A stretch of DNA of 64,000 nucleotides, taken from contig JAYKXP010000036.1 of assembly GCA_037176845.1 (NCBI GenBank), positions 248,001 to 312,000 of the forward strand. The letters are read 5' to 3'. The translations under genes were made by a program, and so were the position numbers. A model generated the notes under the pieces. It was not told the DNA's origin. It made no database searches and worked only from the letters and a program-made list of their open reading frames with translations. Positions 46,012 to 56,016 of this stretch are shown here, piece by piece. Within the stretch, counting starts at the first letter, position 1, and each line of letters begins with the position of its first letter. Origin of the DNA: Paramarasmius palmivorus (lineage: Eukaryota > Basidiomycota > Agaricomycetes > Agaricales > Marasmiaceae).

Positions 46012-47764
46012 ATGCCAACCTCCAGAATAGTCCCAGGTCGTTATCCAGCCCCAGGCGTTTCCCCAATCGCTGACAGGATACGCGAACGTCGCGGTGCTCG
46101 TGGATTGACGCCTCTTGATGGAACTTTACTGCATGTACCGCCTGTTGCCGATGGCTGGAATTCTTTACTAGGGGCAATCAGGACCAAAGGAAAGATTCCA
46201 GGAGATGTACGAGAGCTCATGGTAAGCAGCGCTGTCCAAGGTCTGCTGTTGAAGAGATATAATCATCTCTACTTAGATTCTTCGTGTCGGTGCGAGGAAC
46301 GGCGCCGTATTCGAATGGCTTCAACACGAACATGTCGGCAGAGCTGAAGGCTTGAACACCTCTCAACTATATATCACTAGAGATCTCGACTCGCTGCCAT
46401 CGCGAAATCAGCCTTCATCCGAGTACGACACTGTACTTCCCCCGTTGCACGCCGCAGCTTTGTCTTTCGCAGACCACAGTACCAAAAATGTCAAAGTGCC
46501 TCCGGATGTGACCGCTGCCTTGAGAAAGGCTCTTCGTGACCACATTTCTTCCGGTGCACAATCAGAATCGTTGGAAACGCAAGTAGAAGATCTTCTCGTC
46601 GAGGCGGCAGCTACCACGGCGACCTACAACATGGTTTCTCGCTTCCTCGTTTCGCTCGATGTCGCTGCCATGGCTGACTCAATCGTTCCGTGGCCAGCAG
46701 ACCGTGCTGAACACAAAGTCCCACTTCCTGATTCCGAGGGCCACATCCATGTAGTCACTTATACCACTCACCCAGATGCGCCGTGGATCGTCTGTTCCAA
46801 CTCACTTCTGACGAACACAAAGATGTGGGACTGGGCACTACCATGCTTGCTCTCGCCCCAACCCGGTAATAGCGAGAGAAAGAGCCTCTATCTGGGAAAG
46901 TATAGGACATACAATGTTCTTGTTCACGACCAGGTACGATTTCAGTAAAAATTTCCCAAGTACCAGTATTGACACCATCTACGAAGCGTGGGCACGGGTC
47001 CTCAGTGTCGCCTACCACTCAGCCGTGCACTATACCCGTCTTGGCCAGCGACATCGCCCACATTCTCAAACACCTCTCAATCCCAACCCCTGTACACTCC
47101 GTCATCGGTGTCTCTCAAGGAGGTGCTACCGTCCTCGCATTTGGTGCAGCGTACTACCCGACCCTCACGAAATCTATTGTTGCCTGCGATACCTCCGCTC
47201 GTACGCCTGCCGGCAACAGGGAAGCTTGGGTTTCTCGTATCGAACTTGCCTCCAAGGGTGGAGTTGATGAGTCTGGCGTCGGCGCAAACATGAGAGAGCT
47301 TGGCCAGGCAACTGTTTCGAGGTGGTTCCCTGTAGGAAGCCCATGTTCTCCCGAAGGTCCAGGAGAGGGACTGGAACACCGCAAGACGCGTAGCGAGGTC
47401 ATTCTGGAGGACATGGTCATGAAAACGACTCTGGAAGGATTCAAACTTGGTGCTGGTGCTTTGATGGAGTATGATTTGATTGACAGTGAGTCTTTGCATG
47501 TACTGGCATTGGCTTTTCAAATAGTGATTTCTTTCGTTAGGTGACAAGTCCGTTTTGGCGAGCAAAGTTCCTGCGTTGCTCGTTGCAGGCTCTTTGGACG
47601 GTAATGGTAAAGTTGGCGAGGGAATGGCCAAGCTCCAACAAACCTGGAATTCCAATGGGGGAAATGCAACCTATGTTGCGATTGACGGCGCTGGGCACTT
47701 ACCAATGGTTGACAAAACGGAAGAGTGGTGGAGTGTAGTCGGAGAGTTCCTTAGTAAGGTGTGA
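46012..47764 (+). CDS. Carboxymuconolactone decarboxylase-like / alpha-beta hydrolase fusion
   Basis: Four exons (46012-46221, 46277-46933, 46987-47485, 47541-47764) give exactly 529 codons. Residues 1-120 form a carboxymuconolactone decarboxylase (AhpD-like) domain: RGLTPLDGTLLHVPPVADGW, GKIPGDVRELMILRVGARNG and FEWLQHEHVGRAEGL with the conserved EWxxHxxxA, but no CxxC, so no AhpD peroxidase activity is expected. After a linker, residues about 250-529 form an alpha/beta hydrolase like 3-oxoadipate enol-lactonase: HDQRGHGSS, GVSQGG with Ser332, Asp475 in GSLDG and His508 in GAGHLP. Bacterial PcaL joins the same two activities in the reverse order. This suggests catabolism of an aromatic lactone, by inference only. 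It ends 99 bp from convergent MTR4. Confidence 0.83.
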
Positions 47765-47863
47765 ACGAGTCTAGGGTAATGATTGCGAGAAGTAAACCCA
47801 AAGTTGTACAGATAGAAGTAAAACCCGTGCTCAAATTGTGACAACATAGTGAAGAGTGTAGAT

Positions 47864-50800
47864 CTAAAGATACAATGACGAACAGAATATGACCGAATTC
47901 GGCCTCTCGAGCATCTCTGAGCTCTTCTCAAACTTTTGCTGTAGTTCTGTGTTCCCGATGACTTTGGCTGCCATGGCCATCTGGCGAAGTAGTTCGCCTA
48001 ATCTGCGGAAGACACGGATAAGACTTCCTTCGAACTGATCCGTGAGCTAGAAGAGTAGTTGATTAGTACTTGTGTATCGGGAGCACTAGCGAGGAAACAC
48101 ACTTTGCATATTTCGGAAAATGAAGCCCCTCGGCACCATTGCATGACAGCGTCCATCAGTTCAACCTTGAATGATGCGACATATTGATCCTCGTCGATAG
48201 GTAACTTGGATTCCTTGGATACTTTCGCTATCCGTCTAGCGATCTCCTGCATTACACGAAGAGGTGCGGCTAATTCCTCTTTTAGTTTTGTGGGTTGCTC
48301 GCTCTAATAAAACTAGTGAGCCAAAAACGTCGACACTCATTCAAGCTCAAACTCACCTTCTCATCAAACACAAAGCAGCTGAGAAGCGCCGCACAATGTT
48401 CCGGTTCCAGAGTGTTAAAGGCGCCGTTGAAAATTAACTCGGTTAACAATAACTCGTCTCCCGAGCTAATCTCGCAAGCGACTCGGCCCTTGACATCGAC
48501 AATATCGTTTGAGTTGGTGAATCCTAGCCGCCGTAGGACACGTTTGCGGCATTTGAGTTCTTCTAGTTGAAGCACGTCTTGAGTGGCTTGTATCCGCTTT
48601 TTCAAGCTCCGTATACGATCTTGGGCCTGCTTCTTTTTGGAGTAGAGGGAATATAGTTCGGGTAGTCGAGGGTCTTTGTGTAACGGGCTTTTGAACATTT
48701 TTTCTTCCATGGCTTCAATTTTCTTGTGTGCGACGCATCAGTCGTTTTTCTTTTGAGCGGATGACAGAACACGTACTTGTACCAGGGCTTTGAATTTTTC
48801 GTCCTTTATGCCCATGTTTTTGACCGGATCCAGCAATGTTATTCCGTCTGGGAACCTCCGATGAACTTCCAGCACGCTCTTCCAAACAGTCTCTCGGGCC
48901 GAGTCTTGGCGTAGATCTTTAGGCATGAATATCCGTATATGGCTGATGCCATCAAGGGTAGAAAGAAGTACGGGGACGACAAGCTGAACGCCTCTTTGGT
49001 TCATGGGGCAAGGCTGTATATTTCCGGGTGTGGGTGTGACATTGGTGCGATCCTTTGCGGAAACACTTCCGCCGGGTGCAACATTGAGCAGGACGTCAAC
49101 GATATATTGCTCGTGAGCGGGGATCTCGGATTCGGATTTTGGGACAGGTCGGTTCTACAAAAGTGTAAGAATGGGCGGAAACAAAAGGGAACCAGTGGAT
49201 TTACTTACCTTGGGAGGTAAACGTTTCTGATAGTTAAGGACAACACCCCATCCAAAGTCAAGGTTTTCGTGTTTGATTTTGACCAATCGACCAGGTTGGA
49301 GGAAGGGCAGTGAGTATGTTGGATGGGTGATGACTTCCCTAAAGTCTGCAGCCATCTGATCCAGTTGTTGCCGATACTCGTAGTATTCAGCCACCTGTTC
49401 CTCGTCCGGTATTGTTATCGAGTTCTTATTGGATTCCTCCTCCTTGAGCTCTAATGAATCAGGTCAGCGGTCTGTTCAAGCTAGAAGACATGTGGCCGCG
49501 TACCTTCTTCTAGTTTCGGTATACCGGCACTACTCTGGAACTGGTGGAAACATCGCTCGAGCATATATTCGGGACTAATTCCTTCGACTTTCATTAAGTT
49601 CATAACCATGTTGTAACCGATATGGAAAGCCGAGTCCAATCTGTCAGCTTCTCCCTTGATCATTTCCTTCGCCGCTGTGGGCTCCAATTTCTCGTCGCAC
49701 ATCATAATTACAACTCCACGGTCATCCAGCCCACGACGCCCTGCACGTCCAGACATTTGGATGTATTCGCCAGACGACAGGTTCCTCTGTTCCCGACCAT
49801 CGAATTTACGAGTATCGGTAAACACTACGGTCTTTGCAGGCATGTTGAGACCAATGGAGAAGGTTTCTGTTGCGAAGAGAACCTTGATGAGACCTTCTTG
49901 GAATAAAATCTCGATGACTTCCTTGAGAATAGGTAGGAGACCACTGTGATGGATACCGATACCACGCTTGAGCAATGGTAGAAGATTGGTGATCTGGGGT
50001 AACTGGCGATCTTCTTGAGAAAGATTTTCGATGGCATTGTTGAAGATGTTTGCAACAAGATCTTGTTCGTCGGTCGAGTTGAACTCGAACTTGGACAGCG
50101 TCAACGCGTTCCCTTCACATTCACGCTTGCTGAAAGAGAATACGATGACAGGGTTGAAGTTCTTGACCATGATCATCTTGATGATACGAGAAACGTCGGA
50201 GGGACCTGTCCAGCATTATTGATACTTATTCAATATAACACGGACATCACTTACCCTTCTTTTCGCCGCCTTTCTTCGTTTTACCTTTTCTACCTTTTCC
50301 GCCTCGAGGATCCGCTGGATCTTCACCAGACCGTTCCTGCACTTCGCCCATGGCCTTGCTAAAGTTGTCCTCTCGGAATTCGCCCTTCTCGTTCACAACG
50401 AGATAGATGCCTTCACCACCTCTGGGGAAAAGATAATGTTGTAGTGGTGTGGGTCGGAAATCTGTATAAACGACGTGACAAGGTTGATCATGCGATTTGC
50501 ATATCCACTCTGCAAATTGCATGGCATTGGGTATTGTGGCGGAGAGGAAGACATAGCGGACGGTATGGGGCAACAGGATGATAGTTTCCTCCCAGACGAC
50601 ACCACGTTCCTTGTCTCGCATGTAATGGATTTCGTCGAAAACGACCCAGGCAACTTCACGCATGATCTCTGACCCTCGGTACAACATCGAACGAAGAATC
50701 TATCAATCATTGTCAGTAAAGTGCGAGAATTGATTTTTGAATACGCACTTCCGTGGTCATGACTAAACACGTTGCGGACGGGTTTATGGTAACATCGCCC

Positions 50801-51559
50801 GTCATTAATCCAACATCCCCAAACTCGGCGAGCATTTCTCGGTACTTTTGGTTACTCAAGGCCTGAGAAACAGTGGTTAGAAAGCACACACAATACGTAG
50901 AAGAACCCTTACCTTGATGGGACTTGTATAAATCACTCTTTGCTTTCGAGCTAGACATTGGGCAATCGCGTACTCTGCCACAACGGTTTTGCCAGCACTG
51001 GTATGTGCAGAGACCAGGACACTTTCATTGCGTTGAATGGCATAAACAGAGACTTTCTGGAAAGGATCCAACTCAAATTTGTATTCTCTGTCTGGTTTTG
51101 CGGGAGGTACATGTTGTGATATCGGAACGTAGTTGTATCCTGGCGGAACGGCGACTTGATGTCGTACCTAGAGATGATTTAGCTACTCAAAGATACAAGA
51201 GAAAGGGAGACAATCCGCACTTGATGCCGTAGTTCCAATCGTGAGCCCGCTTCCACATTTCCTTGCAAACCCGCACTTGCAGCAACTTCACGCTTCGCTT
51301 CGGTCTCGAAATCATCAGTCACGACAGGATTTGGTGGTGGTGTAGCCTCCTTTTTCTGCCGTTTTGGACTTGAAGGCTTTTCGGGCTCTTCCTGAGGCGC
51401 CTGTGCCTCGCCGTTGACTGTAGTTGAATCCTCTTCGGCTTTTCGTTTTTTTGCTAGACTTTTTGGGGATGCTGGAGCAGCTGTTTCTTCCATATCGATA
51501 TCATCTTCGTTCTCTGGTGGTGCACCGTCTAGAAACGAAAAGAGGTCATTAGAGTCCAT
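47864..51559 (-). CDS. MTR4: MTR4-type DExH RNA helicase of the nuclear exosome
   Basis: The helicase of the TRAMP complex, which unwinds RNA and feeds it to the nuclear exosome. The start [12 protein letters not shown] begins a disordered acidic N-terminus. [20 protein letters not shown] precedes motif [46 protein letters not shown], the DEIH box [78 protein letters not shown] and [15 protein letters not shown]. The arch/KOW part includes [20 protein letters not shown], and the C-terminal helical domain ends [17 protein letters not shown]. The spacing fits MTR4 rather than SKI2. It shares a 65-bp promoter with ETR1. Confidence 0.95.
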
Positions 51560-51624
51560 GATGGACGAGGACAAGGTCGGGTAAAATTTCCGGCGCGAGC
51601 ACGCGGGCCTCCTTCAAATCCATC
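51560..51624. promoter_or_regulatory. 65-bp bidirectional promoter, MTR4 / ETR1
   Basis: The start codons of MTR4 (51559, minus) and ETR1 copy 1 (51625, plus) are separated by only 65 bp. It is GC-rich with no TATA box. Transcription starts probably overlap or lie inside this stretch. Confidence 0.65.
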
Positions 51625-53064
51625 ATGTTTGCAGTCAACGCGTCCAGGTTCTCCTCTCGGCGGTTATTTTCTTCCTCTTCCTCATTACTGAATCGTGCAG
51701 TTGTCTACACCTCAAATGGCTCGCCGTCTCAAGTTCTTTCAGCAATCTCATATCCGAGTCTTCCTCCTCCATCTCCCAATACTGTGAACCTCAAGTTCAT
51801 TCTCTCTCCCATTAACCCTGCCGACATCAACACCATCGAAGGTGTATACCCTTCAAAACCAACATTATCGTCAAACTTGAGGCCGAGTGGCAGAGGTAGT
51901 CAGGACGAGCCCGTATTTGTTGCTGGAAATGAAGGACTTGCGGAAGTTGTAGAAGTGGGTGAAGGTGTAACAGACTTGGAGAAAGGCAACTGGGTGGTTA
52001 TGGACAAGCCACAGCTGGGGACTTGGTCAACTTCAAGAAATGTTCTGGCAAACCAAGTTATCAGGCTACCTGTTGGAGAGTCCGAGGGCTTGAGCCAGGT
52101 TCACGGTGCTACAATGACTGTAAGCTTCCACGTACTGTCCCGAGATTCTGGATGCATGTTCTTATCACACTCCAGGTCAATCCCACAACTGCCTACAATA
52201 TGCTGGATGGCTTTATTCATCTTCAAGAGGGCGACTGGGTTATACAGAACGGTGCCAACAGCGCAGTATGGTTCTCTTCACAGGAATGATGTCAGACTCG
52301 ACGTACTAACCTCATGCAGGTAGGAAAACTCGTTATACAGATCGCCAAATTGCGAGGGATAAACACTATCAACCTTGTACGTTCGCGGTCAGTGTCCATC
52401 TATAACCACTGGCCCTGTTTACGATGTTCAATACCTGCAGAGATAATCTCAGCACTCTTGTACAAGAACTCGAAGGTCTCGGCGCAACCAAGGTTCTTAC
52501 ATATGAGGACTTGAACGACAAAACCATTAGATCAAAGGTTAAAGAGTGGACTGGTGGAAAAGATATCCGCCTCGGACTCAATTGTGTTGGAGGTGATCCC
52601 ACTACCGCCATGTCCAAGTTATTAGGTCAAAATGCGCACCTTGTAAATACGCTCATCGCTCCTCATAAGCCTAAAGCTGACTGCTACTAGGTCTCATACG
52701 GAGCCATGTCCAAGAAACCCTTATCGCTCCCCACGTCGCTATTCATCTTCAAGAACCTGACTTCTCATGGATTCTGGCAGACGAGATGGTCTAAAGAGAA
52801 CACGAGGCAGCAGAAAGAAGCACTCATTGGAAAGCTGGCTGGTTGGATGGCAGAGAGACAGGTATGTCCAATGTTATCAGCATCGACAACTATTCCTTAC
52901 TGGGTACCCCAAAGCTCAAAGCACCAGAACACACGATCTTTACCGTACCTGCCTCGGATTCAGATGAGCAAGCAACGGAACGTATCCGAGACTTGCTGAA
53001 AACCATTTCAGAAGGCAAGGTGGGGAAGAAGGTTCTGTTGCAACTGGAAAGCACATCGGCATAG
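51625..53064 (+). CDS. ETR1: Mitochondrial trans-2-enoyl reductase, copy 1
   Basis: A medium-chain dehydrogenase-family enzyme of mitochondrial fatty-acid synthesis (type II), reducing trans-2-enoyl-ACP with NADPH; it supplies octanoate for lipoate. MFAVNASRFSSRRLFSSSSS is an Arg/Ser-rich mitochondrial presequence. INPADINTIEGVYPSKP carries the conserved substrate-proton Tyr. FVAGNEGLAEVVEVGEGVTD, INPTTAYNMLDG-type NPTTAYNMLDGFIHLQEGDW and IQNGANSAVVGKLVIQIAKL give the NADPH fold, GLNCVGGDPTTAMSKLLGQN and YGAMSKKPLSLPTSLFIFKN follow. The end is GKVGKKVLLQLESTSA. Six or seven short introns. A second copy lies at 54496-55873 in the opposite direction. Confidence 0.93.
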
Positions 53065-53844
53065 GATTGTATGCCATCCGTGACTTTTAACAACAGCGCT
53101 ATGGACATTTGGATATGATTTGTTGTACAAGACTTCGCATGCTTTTCCTTTGCGATATTCGCGTGTCCCAATTTGACTCCGCATAGACATCGAGAATCTC
53201 GTGTCTAGAGCTCGAAACCCCAACCCAATCAAACATCTTACTTTCGACGACAGGCCCAGGCTCAGGTTAGCTCTTATCGCCTTGAAGACAGAAATTCAGA
53301 CACAGGAGGATAACGAGACCGTAGTTTCATTGATCAATGGACTACTGGTACGTATCTGTAACATACAAGGCCATTTCTCGGCCGAATTGCTACTATTGAT
53401 GACAGCCCGCGGATACCTCTCCATTTAGACCCTGACGAAGGCGTAACAATGGCTTCGCTGTAACTGCTGCACTGTTTCTGATCCCGCTCATTCCCGGTCC
53501 CGGTCGCAAGCTCCACTTCGTTGTGTTTCCGAGTGCATGATTTATACGAGGTTGGAGTGCTGAAACGCTGACTGGCCCGCACTTGACACTGCTTACTCAC
53601 TTAAACTGTGGGTTTTATCCACTAATTAGCTATCCCTATGCTGTTGTCGTCGAGGTTGCAGTCCTTGATTTGTCCACCTCACAGACGCAATGACCATTTA
53701 ACTGTTTCCAGCCGCTGCGGTATACTGGGAAGGAAATTAGGGCGCAGGAGAATGCGAGGACCAAAACAGGATTTTCAAGCCAGGGAATTTGCTATAAAAA
53801 CCACGCTCTGTGTCCACTTCCAACAACACTAAAGTCGTCCCGAT
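53065..53844. other. Intergenic spacer
   Basis: About 780 bp between ETR1 copy 1 and the Cys-rich protein. Frames at 53201-53428 (plus) and 53334-53600 (minus) have no recognisable content. The right end carries the TATA box at 53793. Confidence 0.45.
53793..53800 (+). promoter_or_regulatory. TATA box of the Cys-rich secreted protein
   Basis: TATAAAAA lies 45 bp before the ATG at 53845, a strong core promoter for a small secreted protein. Confidence 0.6.
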
Positions 53845-54163
53845 ATGCGCTTCTCTATCTCGTCTACACTCATCAGCGTTATCTTTGCTGCCAATGTGGT
53901 AGCCCAATATAATCCTATTGGGCAACCTTGCAGCAGCCCTGGTTAGTGGTCTTCATATTTTCAGTGCTTTTGACGATGTTGGCTGAACTCTTGGTTTTGA
54001 AGGCGCTTTTGGCTGCGAGCGTTATCCTTCCAACGTCAATGGCGGTGTCGCCTATGTCTATGTTTGCGCTCCTGAAGGAGTTTTCCGCCTTTCATCCAAC
54101 TGTCGTTGCTCAACCTGCTGCAAAACCGGAGGCGACGGGCTGGGAACTGCCTTTTGCACCTGA
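53845..54163 (+). CDS. Small secreted protein with eight cysteines
   Basis: Two exons, 53845-53941 and 54003-54163, joined by a GTTAGT...TTGAAG intron, give about 85 residues. MRFSISSTLISVIFAANVVA is a signal peptide cleaved before QYNPIGQPC. The mature part holds eight Cys: QPCSS, FGCER, YVCAP, SNCRC, STCC and AFCT. Eight Cys in about 65 residues suggests four disulfides and a compact, stable secreted protein. The spacing is not that of hydrophobins (no C-CC-C-C-CC-C pattern). I do not recognise the family; small secreted Cys-rich proteins of fungi include effectors, antimicrobials and wall proteins, so no role is claimed. Confidence 0.7.
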
Positions 54164-54495
54164 TGTGTAGTGCTTCAGCATACCGAGTATGTAGGTGATT
54201 CTGCCAGTGACTATTGGGTTCCCCACATGCTCATTACTGATCTTCTTCTAGGCATCTACTACTAATTCTGATTTCGTTAGCCATGTTGCACACGTTAAAT
54301 ATATTTACAGCTTCGAACTTATCTGAACACCCAACCGACCTGGTCTTGGGTTAAATCTGTCGGTAGTGAGATAAAACCACTGAGAGCAATACATTACGCT
54401 ACAAGAAGCCTTTGTTGGTGGTGCTCAGCCTTATAATAAGGAGCTTCAGCTTGGACTCGTATAAAACCTCTGCGTATTGTACATGATGTTTACTA
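54164..54495. other. Intergenic, convergent 3' ends
   Basis: About 330 bp between the Cys-rich protein stop and the stop of ETR1 copy 2 on the other strand. No gene is seen. Confidence 0.5.
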
Positions 54496-55873
54496 CTATC
54501 TCCATCGTAACAAAACCTTCTTTCCAAGTTTCCCCTTCGCAAGCACACCGAACAAGCCTCTGATCCTCCTGGTGGCTTCTTCGTCCGACTCTTCTGAATT
54601 GATATCAAAAATCTCGTATTGTGGGGGCCGGAGACCGCCCCTATTGCTATCCAGCATCATACCAGCCACGACACGTATCAGTTCCTGGAATTCTATCCGT
54701 GAGTGTGTATCGTTCCATCGGGCTTGTGAGTAACCCTGGGCGGTCAAATTTTCAAATATGAATAAAGAAGTGGGTAGCGATAGCGGCTGCTTTGACATAG
54801 CGCCGTATGAGACCAGGTGAGCGTTTTTACCGAGTAGTTTGACCATGGAGGAGGTTGTAGGCCCGCTAACGCAGTTGAGGGCTAGCGGTATTTCCTATAT
54901 GTTACTTGAATTTTGGTTTGGAGTGCGGGGAAAAAGAAGAGGCACCTTGCCACCACTGTGCTCTTTGATCTTACTTCTGAACAGCTTGTCTTCCAAATCG
55001 TTGTAGGTGAATACCTTCGTAGCTCCCAGCTGGTAAAGGTATTGCGACAGGGTGGAGAGATCATCTCTGTCAGGAGAAGGGTCTTCCTCTTAGTCATGCG
55101 TGCAATTCTGTTGTAAATTCACGCACCTTTCTCGCACAAAATTTATGGTCTTCACCCTCCGTAACTTGGCGATTTGGATCACTAGTTGTCCCACCTGTTC
55201 ATCGAAATAACAATGATTCGTTGGACGCAGGCTGATGGTAACGTACTGCACTGTTTGCGCCGTTCTGAAGAATCCAGTCTCCTTCTTGCAGATTGACAAA
55301 GTCATTGAGAAGGTTATAAGCTGTGAGCGGGTTGATCTGTACAGTGCATATGAGCTAGATATGAGCATTCAAGCGATATGGAACAAGGCGACAGGAACTG
55401 ACCGTAATGGTTGCTGCATTCACTGCACTCAATCCATTCTCTGCTTTGTACGGCAGTGGGACAACATCAGCGGCAGAAATGTTCCTCTTTCTTGCCCAAG
55501 TTCCGACTTGGTGCCCATGCATGACAACCCAATCCCCTTTCTTCAGACCATCCACTCCTTCGCCGATCTCATCAACTTGTGCCAAACCCTCCTTTCCACC
55601 AACGAATATTTGACCTTCCAGGCGAGGTTTTACGGGATAGACGCCTTGAATGGTGTTGATATCGACAGGATTGACAGGAGAGAGTATGAAGTCAACGTTG
55701 ATGGTTCCCGGAGCAGGAGGTACGCATGGACTTGGAAGACTTTGTATTCTCAGGACTTCGTGAGGCTCGCCATTTTGGGGGTATACAATAGCCCTGTTAC
55801 GCCACGAAAGGGAAGAAAGGTAACGTTTTGAAGTGAACAGACAGCAGGTTGAGGTCAAGTTCCAACAGTTCAT
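54496..55873 (-). CDS. ETR1: Mitochondrial trans-2-enoyl reductase, copy 2
   Basis: Paralog of the gene at 51625 in the opposite orientation. The ATG at 55873 (MNCWNLTSTCCLFTSKRY) begins a short basic, Ser-rich presequence; the longer frame upstream starts only with GTG. NPVDINTIQGVYPVKP keeps the catalytic Tyr, and FVGGKEGLAQVDEIGEGVDG, NPLTAYNLLNDFVNLQEGDW, LQNGANSAV, VGQLVIQIAKLRRVKTINFV, LNCVSGPTTSSMVKLLGKN and SYGAMSKQPLSLPTSLFIF keep the fold. It ends GKLGKKVLLRWR. Every exon reads through without a stop, so it should be functional. The two copies differ enough that the duplication is not recent. A different substrate range or expression is possible. Confidence 0.88.
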
Positions 55874-56016
55874 TCCGTTCACACGGGTGTCTGGGACGTC
55901 TAGGTTCCAAGCAAAGCAATGGTTCTTCCAATCCACATTGGGTGCTCTACATGGCAGAATAATACATTAAGTGGTATCGAGTGATGTGATAGTAGTTATG
56001 AATAAAATATGTATGG

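Noticed and set aside
47077..47655. A 192-codon minus-strand frame opposite the CMD/hydrolase gene
   Set aside because: It is the antisense of a verified hydrolase exon with an intact catalytic triad and shows no recognisable domain.
53942..54002. Reading the eight-Cys protein as a hydrophobin
   Set aside because: Hydrophobins have C-CC-C-C-CC-C spacing; here the only adjacent pair is near the end and the CRC motif does not fit.
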